53,047 nucleotides of DNA from Promethearchaeota archaeon (GTDB taxonomy: Archaea > Asgardarchaeota > Lokiarchaeia > Sigynarchaeales > SOKP01). The stretch lies in contig SDNN01000001.1 of assembly GCA_004524425.1 (NCBI GenBank), forward strand, positions 1-53,047, in the 5' to 3' direction. Each line of letters begins with the position of its first letter. Position 1 is the stretch's first letter. Under the pieces are notes generated by a model. It had not been told where the DNA came from. It saw nothing but the letters and a program-made list of their open reading frames with translations, and searched no databases. Both the position numbers and the translations under genes were made by a program. Of this stretch, positions 8,834 to 17,670 are shown piece after piece.

Positions 8834-9304
8834 ATGAACGATTATTTATTAATTGACGCAAAAGATAAGATATTAGGGCGCTTGTGTAGTTATATTGCTA
8901 AAAAAGCCTTACTTGGAGAGAAAATCGTTATTGTTAATGCCAAAGATGCGATCATTAGTGGATCAAAACAAAACATTCATGAAAATTATTTAAAAAAACT
9001 AAATGTTTCTACTGCGACAAATCCCAAAAGGGGGCCATTTTGGCCTAGAAGACCAGATACAGTTATGAGAACCATCATTAAAAAAATGCTTCCCAGAAAA
9101 AAACTTCGGGGCAAGGAAGCATTAAAACGTGTTCATGTCTATATCGAGGATATACCAGAACGCTTTAAAAAAAGGTATCAAAATCTCATACCCACTGATA
9201 TTCCAAAAACAGATAAAACTCGTTTATCTTATTATAATAAATATATCACCTTAGAGAATTTGTGCCTTAGAGTTGGTTGGAAAAAACGAAAAATTGAGGC
9301 TTAG
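8834..9304 (+). CDS. rpl13: Large ribosomal subunit protein uL13
   Basis: A 50S protein that is an early assembly component. DAKDKILGRLCSYIAKKALLGEKI near residues 8-31 and VNAKDAIISGSK near 35-46 are classic uL13 sequence. GPFWPRRPDTVMRTIIKKMLPRKKLRGKEALKRVHVY, at about 67-104, contains the archaeal/eukaryotic form of the basic rRNA-binding block. The length of 156 residues matches archaeal homologues. Only four bases separate its stop from the rps9 start, so these two are almost certainly co-transcribed and perhaps translationally coupled. Confidence 0.96.
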   Translation: MNDYLLIDAKDKILGRLCSYIAKKALLGEKIVIVNAKDAIISGSKQNIHENYLKKLNVSTATNPKRGPFWPRRPDTVMRTIIKKMLPRKKLRGKEALKRVHVYIEDIPERFKKRYQNLIPTDIPKTDKTRLSYYNKYITLENLCLRVGWKKRKIEA

Positions 9305-9308
9305 TTAA

Positions 9309-9725
9309 ATGTCTGAAAAAACGAAAACCATACAATCATCTGGAAAAAGAAAATCTGCCATAGCAAGAGCGGTATTGAATTTTCCAGCAAAAGGCCAAGT
9401 AAAGATTAACAACATCCCATTACATTTATATCAACCCGAAATCGCAAGATATCGGATACAAGAAGTTTTAGAAGTAGCTAAACACCCAAAACTAGAGAAA
9501 TCTGATATAAGCATAGTCGTCAAGGGAGGAGGTAAAATGGGTCAAACTGATGCTGTCAGAATCGCAATTGCAAAATTGATTAATAAATTTTTAGGTACTA
9601 AAGCAATAGAGAAGGCTTTTAGAGAATATGACGATTCGTTGCTAAGTGGAGATTCAAGAAGAACTGAGCCCAAAAAATTCGGAGGACCAAAAGCAAGAGC
9701 TCGAAGGCAAAAATCATTTCGATAA
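9309..9725 (+). CDS. rps9: Small ribosomal subunit protein uS9
   Basis: A 30S protein whose basic C-terminal tail reaches the P-site tRNA. SGKRKSAIARAVLNFPAKGQVKIN near residues 11-34, the GGGKMGQTDAVRIAIAKLI block near 73-92, and the terminal KKFGGPKARARRQKSFR tail, ending in the conserved S-F-R, identify it. Length 138 residues. It ends the operon here: the rpoN and rpoK genes that often follow in other archaea are absent, and the convergent aroA gene lies 38 bases downstream. Confidence 0.97.
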   Translation: MSEKTKTIQSSGKRKSAIARAVLNFPAKGQVKINNIPLHLYQPEIARYRIQEVLEVAKHPKLEKSDISIVVKGGGKMGQTDAVRIAIAKLINKFLGTKAIEKAFREYDDSLLSGDSRRTEPKKFGGPKARARRQKSFR

Positions 9726-9763
9726 GATTCCCTTTTGCCATAATATACAAAAAACTAATCGTA

Positions 9764-11083
9764 TTAATCTAATGTCATATTAGCTCCCAAAATTCTTAAA
9801 TCTTCAAAAAATTTAGGATAAGAATCCCCAACAACTTCTACATTTCTCATTGTTGACGGAGAGTCTGAAAACAAAGAGGCTATAGAACAAGCCATGGCTA
9901 TTCTATGATCTCCTTCATGGTCTATTTCCGAGCCTTTTAATTCGCTATGGAAGATTGTCAATTTATCCTGCTTTTCCTTGACCCTCACGCCTTTCTTTTC
10001 TAATTCTCTAACCATAATAGATATTCTATCACTCTCCTTTCTTCTCAAATTAGTAGCATTATAAAGAGTTGTCTTCCCATTAGCGACAGCTCCAACAACA
10101 CATAATAATGGAAAAAGATCGGGAATATCCTCACAATCTATCATTGTACCCTTTAAAGGATACTTTGAGAGATTACCATTTACTTGAACTTCATTTTCAT
10201 TTAGGGTTTGAATTTTTGCCCCCATTTGCTGTAATATTTCAATTATCCTTTTATCTCCTTGAGCATCCTTCATGTTCAGATTTTTAATAATAATCTGGGA
10301 ACTCTTAGGTGTCATGCATGTCGCCCCTATTAAAAATGCAGCCGAAGAGAAATCCCCGGGAATATCATATATCTGAGGTCTAAATTTCTGACCAGGCGCG
10401 ATTATATATTTTCCCATTTTATCCTCATTTAATTTTTCTCGGATATTAATTCCAAATGAAGATAACACTTCCATGGTAATTTTAATATAGGGATAAGAAA
10501 TAAGAGGGCTCGTTATTTCAATCTCTATTCCCTTATTGTTTTCACATTTAATTAAAGGACTCAAAAATAATAAAGCGGTAATGAATTGTGAACTTACATC
10601 TCCTTGGATTTTAATTAGATCACATTTTATGTTTATTCTTTCTACATGTAATGAATTCTCGTTAATTACATAATGAGCACCCAAACTTTTCAAGGATTCC
10701 AATAACTGTATTATAGGACGTTGTCTTCTTAAGAATTCTCCAGTAAAAGTCAATCCTCCTTTAACTAAAAGGCTTAAAGCACTAAATAATCGTAAAGATG
10801 TTCCTGAATTCTTACAATCTATAATATTTTCCGGACTTTTATATGAATGATCCCCTTTTTCAATGATGAATGAATCATGGGATTTTTCTATTATTTTGGT
10901 TCCTAATTGTCTTAATATATCGATTGTTGTCTTCACATCACCCGAAGTCAATGGATTTTTAATCACTGAAACACCGTCAGCTAAACTAGCAGCAATAAAA
11001 GCTCTATGCGAATAGCTCTTTGAAGGAGATGCGATGATCTCACCATTTAATCTCGCGATGGGATTTATTTTAATCTGAGACAT
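9764..11083 (-). CDS. aroA: 3-phosphoshikimate 1-carboxyvinyltransferase (EPSP synthase)
   Basis: Transfers enolpyruvate from PEP to shikimate-3-phosphate, the sixth step of the shikimate pathway. The two-domain inside-out barrel is recognisable from ASPSKSYSHRAFIAASLA (18-35, substrate lysine and arginine), the NSGTSLRLFSAL motif near 91-102, FLRRQRP near 117-123, the catalytic aspartate in DIPDLFPLL, and the PEP-site RRKESDRIS and DHRIAMA. Length 439 residues is normal. The ATG at 11083 is the only sensible start. aroC lies about 3 kb away on the other strand, so the two are not one operon. The gene at 11149 is co-oriented, 65 bases upstream. Confidence 0.96.
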   Translation of the reverse strand: MSQIKINPIARLNGEIIASPSKSYSHRAFIAASLADGVSVIKNPLTSGDVKTTIDILRQLGTKIIEKSHDSFIIEKGDHSYKSPENIIDCKNSGTSLRLFSALSLLVKGGLTFTGEFLRRQRPIIQLLESLKSLGAHYVINENSLHVERINIKCDLIKIQGDVSSQFITALLFLSPLIKCENNKGIEIEITSPLISYPYIKITMEVLSSFGINIREKLNEDKMGKYIIAPGQKFRPQIYDIPGDFSSAAFLIGATCMTPKSSQIIIKNLNMKDAQGDKRIIEILQQMGAKIQTLNENEVQVNGNLSKYPLKGTMIDCEDIPDLFPLLCVVGAVANGKTTLYNATNLRRKESDRISIMVRELEKKGVRVKEKQDKLTIFHSELKGSEIDHEGDHRIAMACSIASLFSDSPSTMRNVEVVGDSYPKFFEDLRILGANMTLD

Positions 11084-11148
11084 TAATTAGTTAAAAGAAA
11101 TTTTAAATTTTAATATTTTTCACGCTTAAAAAACAGATTTCTGATAAT

Positions 11149-12009
11149 CTAAAAAAGTGATATTCCTGATAATAACTTAGAAACGTTTTTCAATGATTTA
11201 GGGATAGGAATACCGTGATATTTTTCCACGATTAATAGTAAATAATCTGTATAAATCGTGGAAATCTTAAAATTATATAATTCTTCTAAATGATTTGTTA
11301 TTTTTATGATATCAATTTTTTTCTTTTCTTTAGAGTTTTTTATAAATTGCCCTATTGAAGTAGATAATATGGATAATTTTTGAATTTCGTTTTTAAGCCC
11401 CATTAAACTAGAATCAGAATCATACTCTGCAAAAAATTTTTGTGTTATTTTTCTTTCTATGACCATTGATTTGGGATCCAATATCTTCTCCTTATCTTTT
11501 ATGATCTTATTATTTTCTAAAACTAGATAATCAGAAAATTCTTTTTTTTGATTTTTATATTCTTGTCTGGTTATCAGTTTGTACATAAAATTAAAAGAAT
11601 TCTGTGTTATGAACTCCAAAAATTTTATTATATGATTATGGAGATGATCCTCATCGAGAATTAGGCAAATTTTTTTTCCAAAACTTATAGCCCTAATCAT
11701 GTATGCCATTGTTTGAGGAAGAAGTGTAATTTTAATCAAATCAAGATCAAAATCTTTTGCGCTAGAAGAAACTCTAGATTCAGATTCTTTATCTAAAACC
11801 ATCTCTGGGGTTTTAATTTGAATATCTGCTATAAAATAGTCTCTTATATTTAAATTTTTATCAATATATAAATTAAACGAATGTGGACATATGGTATTGT
11901 CGGTAACATTAACAGCTAACAGTCCCCTCGAAATATTCTTAAAAACTTCATCAGAAATCTCGACAACACCCATTTTAGAACAGATGGGACATCGAATTTC
12001 AACTTTCAT
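11149..12009 (-). CDS. Unknown protein with N-terminal Cys (zinc-binding-like) domain
   Basis: Not a family I can name. The first 60 residues look like a small metal-binding domain: CPIC at 7-10, then CPHSFNLYIDKNLNIRDY at about 41-58. The pattern CPxC...CPH-F-x2-YIDK-N is reminiscent of N-terminal modules I associate with Asgard proteins, but this is from memory and not a search. The remaining 220 residues are mixed and then mainly helical. A Ser/Glu-rich segment at about 72-82 may be a linker. No membrane segment. It lies upstream of aroA on the same strand, with a 65-base gap; co-transcription is possible but functional linkage is not evident. Confidence 0.7.
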   Translation of the reverse strand: MKVEIRCPICSKMGVVEISDEVFKNISRGLLAVNVTDNTICPHSFNLYIDKNLNIRDYFIADIQIKTPEMVLDKESESRVSSSAKDFDLDLIKITLLPQTMAYMIRAISFGKKICLILDEDHLHNHIIKFLEFITQNSFNFMYKLITRQEYKNQKKEFSDYLVLENNKIIKDKEKILDPKSMVIERKITQKFFAEYDSDSSLMGLKNEIQKLSILSTSIGQFIKNSKEKKKIDIIKITNHLEELYNFKISTIYTDYLLLIVEKYHGIPIPKSLKNVSKLLSGISLF

Positions 12010-12255
12010 GAGAGAACCCTTAAAATCGTTTAGAACCTGAAATTATGAAATATCATTTTCATATATTCTTTTTACTATATTTAATAATTCCAAATTTCTA
12101 ATAAACTTTTAAAATATTTTGTAAAATTAATTTTACGACTGATATTTCCTAATAATTCAAAATAAACTTGAGTTAATTTTTTAAACCCACGTATAGAAGA
12201 TTAATAGTGAATTAAATGATTTTATAAAAATTAGGATGGAGAGAATTTTTTCCTC

Positions 12256-13647
12256 ATGTCAGATATCAGAAAGGAGGTCATGCTTCCCAAAAAAACGAAA
12301 ATTCTCTATAGTTTTGGCTTTTTAGGTACTGTTTTAGCCACCTGGACCTTTTCCACCTATATTTTTTTCTTTTATGCTTCCATTATTGGTTTAGATCCTA
12401 TTTGGATCGGAATTGCACTTGGGATCTTAGGAATATGGGATATGTTCAATGATCCCATAATGGGACACCTTTCAGATAAAACTAATACAAGATGGGGCAG
12501 AAGGCGTCCTTACATGATATTCGGTACCATACCTCTGATAATCGCATTCATTCTTCTATGGTGGAATCCCTTTGTTGATTGGATGATGATTTTTATTTAC
12601 TTTTTGATAATCATGCTGGTTTTTGAATGGCTATATACCATGGTGCAGCTCTCCTATAGAGCAATATATCCTGAAATGACTACTGATATCAATGAACGTT
12701 TAGAAATAGCAGGGTATTTGGAATTCTTTGATATCATTGGACTTATTTTAGGATATGTCTTGTCATTGATCATGGTAGGAATTTTTAGAGAAGCGGGATA
12801 CTCCCCCAAGATGGCCTGGTTTTTCATGGCAATAATTCTAGGCATACTTATAGGGATTTCCATATTCACGGCAACGATAGTAACCAAAGAAAAAGAGATT
12901 TTTTATAGAGAGGAAGCATTAGGATTTATCAAAGCTCTTAAGTTTACGATGAAAAATAAAGCTTTTCGAGTTGTGGCCATCGCGTGGTTATGCATTACGA
13001 TTGCTTATGTAATAATCTCAGCCACCGCTATATTCTTTACAACTTACATATTAGGCATGACTGAAATAGAAACTGCCTTATCTCTACTTTTTATATTTCT
13101 TACCGGGATTCCCTCACTGCTTCTCTGGTATAAATTGAGTAAAAAAATGGGAACAGTACGAGCGACGATGATGGCTATGGCACTCTTTGGGCTCTCTTTT
13201 TTAATTCTTTTCTTTATTATCAACTTAATTATGTTCATCATTGCCATTGCCATTTTAGGAATAGGATTAGCCGGAGTAATACTATTGCCACAAACTCTTT
13301 ATGCCGATGTGATTGATGAGGATGAGACCATCACGGGAGTTCGTAGGGAGGGAATGTATTCAGGAATTCAAGCATTCATTGTTAAAGGCTCAGTTTCATT
13401 ATCTTATGTCACAATGGCTATCGTCTTTTCTTTAACGGGATTCCAATCGGGGGCAACTACACAACCAGAATCCGCGCTATTGGGCATTCGCATTTTGATA
13501 AGCTTTATTCCTGCGTCAGTCATGTTCATTGGAATTCTTATTTACACGCAATACCCATTAAAAGGAGAGCGCTTACAAAAAGTTAAGCATGAGGTTTTAA
13601 AGCTGCATCATAAAAAACAAGAAGCATTAAAAAAGCAAAAAGGCTGA
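12256..13647 (+). CDS. GPH-family (MelB-like) cation:sugar symporter
   Basis: A 463-residue integral membrane protein with about twelve hydrophobic segments, of the glycoside-pentoside-hexuronide:cation symporter family within the major facilitator superfamily. The hallmark cytoplasmic loop after the second segment reads DKTNTRWGRRRPYM (74-87). The cation-site NDPIMGHLSD segment precedes it. The second half has the YADVIDEDE motif typical of GPH carriers. Substrate cannot be read from sequence; the family carries sugars, glycosides and hexuronates, and a hexuronate substrate would suit the uxaC/uxaE genes 26 kb away, which is an inference. AGGATGGAGAG at 12232-12242 may be the ribosome binding site. 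A TATA-like TTTATAAAAA precedes it. Confidence 0.88.
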   Translation: MSDIRKEVMLPKKTKILYSFGFLGTVLATWTFSTYIFFFYASIIGLDPIWIGIALGILGIWDMFNDPIMGHLSDKTNTRWGRRRPYMIFGTIPLIIAFILLWWNPFVDWMMIFIYFLIIMLVFEWLYTMVQLSYRAIYPEMTTDINERLEIAGYLEFFDIIGLILGYVLSLIMVGIFREAGYSPKMAWFFMAIILGILIGISIFTATIVTKEKEIFYREEALGFIKALKFTMKNKAFRVVAIAWLCITIAYVIISATAIFFTTYILGMTEIETALSLLFIFLTGIPSLLLWYKLSKKMGTVRATMMAMALFGLSFLILFFIINLIMFIIAIAILGIGLAGVILLPQTLYADVIDEDETITGVRREGMYSGIQAFIVKGSVSLSYVTMAIVFSLTGFQSGATTQPESALLGIRILISFIPASVMFIGILIYTQYPLKGERLQKVKHEVLKLHHKKQEALKKQKG

Positions 13648-13788
13648 TTTTTGCAATTTTCATCTGTTTTATTGATCTCATTATTAAAATCAGTTTAAAA
13701 GATAATCAATTTAAAATATCCAAAGATAAATTACATTATATAATAAAATAAAAAAAAAGCAATTTTAAAATAAAAATTTGAGATAATC

Positions 13789-14898
13789 GTGGGAGATAAT
13801 ACATTAGGAACGAGATTTAAAATAACTTCGTTCGGAGAAAGCCATGGAGAGGTCATAGGAATTGTTGTTGATGGAGTTCCAGCAGGATTAACCCTTGATT
13901 TAGAATTTATTCAAGAGGAATTGAATAAACGTAAACCAGGACAATCCCGTTTGACCTCCTCTCGTTCAGAATTGGATGAAGTGAAGGTCTTATCAGGAAT
14001 CTTTAATGAAAAAACTACTGGCGCTCCAATATGTCTAATAATAGAAAATATGGATGTAGACTCATCAAAATATGAGGAATTTAAAAAATATCTTCGTCCT
14101 TCTCAGGTGGATTATGTTGCTCTAAAAAAATATGGTGGGTTCGCGGATTATAGAGGGTCTGGCAGATTTTCAGGACGAATCACAGCAGGATTCGTAATGG
14201 CGGGAGCGATTGCCAAACAAATCTTAATGAAACATGATATCATGGTTTTTGCCTATACCAAAAGCATTGGAAATATCGTGGATGATAATAAATATACCAT
14301 TGATGATATTCAAAAATTAATAGAATTGAGAGAAAAGTCTGTGGTCAGGGCAATGAATCTAGAAAAATCTAAATTAATGGAAACAAAAATTGAGGATCTA
14401 AAATCGGAAAAAGATTCCATTGGGGGCACCATAAAATGCATCGTGAATAATTTTCCGGAAGGAGTTGGGGGGCCCATATTCAATTCTCTTGAAGGTAATA
14501 TAAGTAAAGCAATCTTTTCCATACCAGCAATAAAAGGTATAGAATTTGGAGCTGGTTTCAAGGCAGCTACTATGAAAGGTTCCGAACATAATGATCCTTG
14601 GATAATTAAGGATGGACAAATTCAAACGATAAAAAATGACGCTGGAGGTATTATAGGGGGTATTTCAACAGGCATGCCCATTGAATTCGCGGTGGTGGTT
14701 AAACCTACTGCAACAATTGGATTACCTCAAAGAACAGTAAATATAGAAAAAATGAAGAGTGCTGAGATTAAGCTTAGTGGAAGACATGATCCATGCATAG
14801 TCCCTAGAGCTATTGTTGTGGTAGAAGCTATGACTGCTATAGTAATTTTAGATTATCTCCTTATTTATGGAATTATTCCCTCGGTTTTAAAATCTTAA
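13789..14898 (+). CDS. aroC: Chorismate synthase
   Basis: Forms chorismate from EPSP with reduced FMN as a catalytic cofactor, the last shikimate step. GTRFKITSFGESHG at residues 7-20, including the catalytic histidine H19, is the first family signature. RPSQVDYVALKKYGGFADYRGSGRFSGRITAG at about 103-134 is the second, and SGRHDPCIVPRAIVVVEAM near the C-terminus the third. Length 369 residues is usual. The start is GTG at 13789, since the conserved N-terminus begins directly after it. A TATA-like ATTATATAATA lies about 50 bases upstream. The convergent oxidoreductase gene starts 10 bases after its stop. Confidence 0.96.
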   Translation: MGDNTLGTRFKITSFGESHGEVIGIVVDGVPAGLTLDLEFIQEELNKRKPGQSRLTSSRSELDEVKVLSGIFNEKTTGAPICLIIENMDVDSSKYEEFKKYLRPSQVDYVALKKYGGFADYRGSGRFSGRITAGFVMAGAIAKQILMKHDIMVFAYTKSIGNIVDDNKYTIDDIQKLIELREKSVVRAMNLEKSKLMETKIEDLKSEKDSIGGTIKCIVNNFPEGVGGPIFNSLEGNISKAIFSIPAIKGIEFGAGFKAATMKGSEHNDPWIIKDGQIQTIKNDAGGIIGGISTGMPIEFAVVVKPTATIGLPQRTVNIEKMKSAEIKLSGRHDPCIVPRAIVVVEAMTAIVILDYLLIYGIIPSVLKS

Positions 14899-14908
14899 GA
14901 TCAATTTC

Positions 14909-16165
14909 TCATTTTGAAAGATTTTTAATATCTTCTTTAATCTTATCCAGTTCTCTTTTTAATTTCCTTTCTCTAATTCTTAATTCCTTCTTTAGTTTTA
15001 AAATGAGATCAGATGTTTCTAAAGAAAACGTATTTGGGGTCTTAGGATGTGTTACATAGTTCAATTCCTTAAAAATTTGTTGAATCTTTGGATTCAGAAA
15101 TTCTGAAATATAAACAGCACGTTCCTCTTTAATTGATCTCTCTGCTGCCATTGAAATAACACACGCTTCTCTTCCAATTGCTAGATTTGCATAGGGTTGT
15201 GTTCGCAACTTCACACAATCTAAAAACTCCCGACGTTCAGTCTGACATCCAATATGTCCAACTTTCTCATTATCAGAATAATAATCTACCTTTACTTCTC
15301 TTTCCATGCCAATTGGACCTCCTGCAATATCAAGCCTTGTATCATTTTTTGCTAATGCCCACGCACCATTATCACCAATGATCCCAATTTCGAGACCTTC
15401 AATGGGCTCAATTTCATACATGCATAGCCCTAAATTTGCTTTTGCTCCATTTTCATATTCGACCAAAACGTTTGCATGATCCACGATGGTTGGCTTCTCT
15501 AACGTTTTTCCTTGATGAGAAGAGTATGAACAATTAATTTTATGGCCTGACTTAATAACATGCTGTCCTCCCAAGGCAATCACCTTTTTAGGAAGTGATT
15601 GAATAAACCAACTAAAAAGGTCAAAATGATGACAGTTTTTATCTAAAATTGCTCCTCCTGATTTGGTCTCATCAAAAAACCATGGACTTGGAAAATTATC
15701 CCGAAATTCTTTACAATATGCCATCATCACGTTTCCAAACGTCTTATCCTCAATTAAATGAGCCATAGTTCTATAAAGATTGGAATATCGATACACTAGC
15801 CCTATTTGAAGAATCCTATCAGTCTTTGCGACTGCTTCAATAATTTCATCAGTCTCTTCGATGGTCGGAGCAATGGGTTTTTCTAAAAACACGTCTTTTT
15901 TAGCTCTTAATGCATCGATCGTTATCTGTTTATGAAAATAAGTAGGTGTAGCAATAATCACGGCATGTAATTCTTCCATTTTTAAAAGTGCTCTATAATC
16001 TGTAAACAATCGTGGTGTATTTTTCTTAAAAAAATTTTGACTATTTTCTAATCTCTTTTCATCATTGTCTGCTACAGCTAAAACATGGCAATCGGAGAGC
16101 CTGTCAAACCCTAGACAATGACCCATACCCATATTACCAAGACCAATTATGCCTAAATTTATCAT
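14909..16165 (-). CDS. Gfo/Idh/MocA-family NAD(P)-dependent oxidoreductase
   Basis: Starts at the ATG at 16165 (MINLGIIGLGNMG). A TTG six codons earlier is the alternative. The N-terminal Rossmann fold binds NAD(P) through GLGNMG. The family's EKPIAPT lysine motif and the NCHHFDLFSWF segment (catalytic histidine region) follow, then the alpha/beta C-terminal domain. Members oxidise or epimerise sugars, inositols and their derivatives; the substrate here is not evident. The last 35 residues are a Lys/Arg/Glu coiled coil that is not part of the standard fold and may mediate oligomerisation. Length about 418 residues, longer than usual because of that tail. Confidence 0.88.
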   Translation of the reverse strand: MINLGIIGLGNMGMGHCLGFDRLSDCHVLAVADNDEKRLENSQNFFKKNTPRLFTDYRALLKMEELHAVIIATPTYFHKQITIDALRAKKDVFLEKPIAPTIEETDEIIEAVAKTDRILQIGLVYRYSNLYRTMAHLIEDKTFGNVMMAYCKEFRDNFPSPWFFDETKSGGAILDKNCHHFDLFSWFIQSLPKKVIALGGQHVIKSGHKINCSYSSHQGKTLEKPTIVDHANVLVEYENGAKANLGLCMYEIEPIEGLEIGIIGDNGAWALAKNDTRLDIAGGPIGMEREVKVDYYSDNEKVGHIGCQTERREFLDCVKLRTQPYANLAIGREACVISMAAERSIKEERAVYISEFLNPKIQQIFKELNYVTHPKTPNTFSLETSDLILKLKKELRIRERKLKRELDKIKEDIKNLSK

Positions 16166-16293
16166 TAGATTTACCCATCCCAAATTTTTATGATGTGCTT
16201 CTTTTTTATCTTAAGGATTTAATTATATTGTTTTAGATAATTTTATAATTATCGAGTCTATTAAATAAATTATATTTTAAATTTATATTAAAG

Positions 16294-16539
16294 ATGTATG
16301 AAGACATGGAAAAAAAGATTGATACCTCAAAACAATTCATCGAGTTTTATAAGAAAAAAGGAGATTATCTTATCTCTCTAGCAGACAACCATTATTTAAA
16401 TAAGGAATATAAAAAAACCTTAGAGCTACTGAACCAAGCATATGCCATGTACCAAAAAGGTAATTGTACTGATGATATGGAAAAAACCAAAAAAAGATTC
16501 GATGAAATAAAGGAAAAACATTTTAAGAAGAAGGAATGA
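16294..16539 (+). CDS. Small helical protein, single TPR-like hairpin
   Basis: An 81-residue, Lys-rich product that is predicted to be all helical. Residues 24-60 (GDYLISLADNHYLNKEYKKTLELLNQAYAMYQKG) have the spacing of hydrophobic residues seen in a TPR-like helix pair. No other motif. Its stop codon directly abuts the stop of the convergent Mut7-C gene at 16540, with no spacer. The start is ATG at 16294; an ATG four codons later is also possible. Function unknown. Confidence 0.6.
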   Translation: MYEDMEKKIDTSKQFIEFYKKKGDYLISLADNHYLNKEYKKTLELLNQAYAMYQKGNCTDDMEKTKKRFDEIKEKHFKKKE

Positions 16540-17031
16540 TCAGGCCTCTCTCTTTTTTATCTGTTTTATGATTTTCTCTATATGTGTACCCCTCCAAAAA
16601 ATTTTTTTACAATTAACACATCTATAGAAGTCCTCATAATGCTTGTAGGTTTCATGCTTTACTTCATTTTTTATTTCTATTTTATCCTTTACTTTTCTTA
16701 GTTCAGAATTACAAATGGAGCAACGCGCTTTTGGCATGTCAAAATTATATTCTAAGTTTAATGTATTTTTTAGTTGATGCAAATAGTTATAAACCCCTTC
16801 TCCTTTTAAAAAAATGCTTCTATCTCTATTTTTTTTATAAAATGGATAATCTCTAGTAATAATAATTCGATCATTCTCTAATGCATATTCAGCAAGTAAT
16901 TCATCAGGAACGGGGTTTACATTAAATGTCTCTTTCAAGTCATCAGCATATACCGTATCGTATCCAAAAATTCGCAAAAAACGAGTTAGTTTTCCGAACA
17001 TGGCATCTGTTAAAAATTTTTTCTCGTTCAT
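16540..17031 (-). CDS. Mut7-C RNase domain protein (PIN-like with zinc ribbon)
   Basis: Matches the Mut7-C family: a PIN-like RNase fold with an inserted C-terminal zinc ribbon. FLTDAMFGKLTRFLRIFGYDTVY (6-28) carries the first acidic residue, D9. Another acidic cluster lies in NDRIIITRDYPFYKK (about 53-67). The ribbon has C104-x2-C107 (ARCSIC) and a second CVNC pair near residue 138. Members are widespread single-domain proteins in archaea and bacteria; the RNase activity is predicted from the fold. ATG at 17031. Divergent from the FmdE-like gene, 67 bases away, and abutting the helical small gene. Confidence 0.9.
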   Translation of the reverse strand: MNEKKFLTDAMFGKLTRFLRIFGYDTVYADDLKETFNVNPVPDELLAEYALENDRIIITRDYPFYKKNRDRSIFLKGEGVYNYLHQLKNTLNLEYNFDMPKARCSICNSELRKVKDKIEIKNEVKHETYKHYEDFYRCVNCKKIFWRGTHIEKIIKQIKKREA

Positions 17032-17098
17032 CCCTATTATATAAATTATTAGGAGACTATTTAAATTGTGTAATTACTTTATTTAACTAAATACTACG

Positions 17099-17641
17099 AT
17101 GATGAAAATAGGTTTGGAAACGAGAGAATTGATGAAAAAAGCGGTTAAATTTCATGGGCATACTTGTCCAGGTGTTGCTATTGGTGTCTTAGTGGCAAAA
17201 TATATTTTAGATCACGGTAATGACTTCAGTATTGATGAGGAGCTCGTCGCGGTGGTAGAAAATGATAATTGCAGTGTAGATGGAATTCAAGCCTTGCTGG
17301 GTACCACTTTTGGAAAGGGGAATCTAATCCACTTAGATTATGGGAAAAATAACTTTACATTTTATAATAGAACTAATGAAAAAGCAGTCAAATTATCTTT
17401 AAAACCTAGTAGCCTTGTAGATAGGGAATTAAGCCGTGAAAAACGAATTGAAAAATTATTATCTTCTAATCCTGAAGACTTCTTCAAGATAGAGAAAGTC
17501 CCATTTAATCCCCCTCAAATGGCACAAATACATGATTCAATAGTGTGTGACCGTTGTGGGGATCCTACAATGAGTACTCGGATAAGAGAATATAATAACA
17601 AGAAACTATGCATTCCTTGTTTTGAAATAATGAATAAATAA
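17099..17641 (+). CDS. FmdE-family metal-binding protein
   Basis: Resembles formylmethanofuran dehydrogenase subunit E (FmdE family). The signature HGHTCPG (19-25) and the ENDNCSVDGIQALLGTTFGKGNL segment (about 56-78) supply the metal ligands. A C-terminal ribbon has CDRCG and CIPC near residues 150-175. No other Fmd/Fwd subunit is in the window, so participation in formylmethanofuran metabolism is not shown; stand-alone FmdE proteins are common in anaerobes, some near molybdopterin or redox genes. Start at the first of two adjacent ATGs. The hydrolase gene follows by 29 bases and may be co-transcribed. Confidence 0.85.
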   Translation: MMKIGLETRELMKKAVKFHGHTCPGVAIGVLVAKYILDHGNDFSIDEELVAVVENDNCSVDGIQALLGTTFGKGNLIHLDYGKNNFTFYNRTNEKAVKLSLKPSSLVDRELSREKRIEKLLSSNPEDFFKIEKVPFNPPQMAQIHDSIVCDRCGDPTMSTRIREYNNKKLCIPCFEIMNK

Positions 17642-17670
17642 TACTCAGAATTATATAAATCAGGAGCGTC

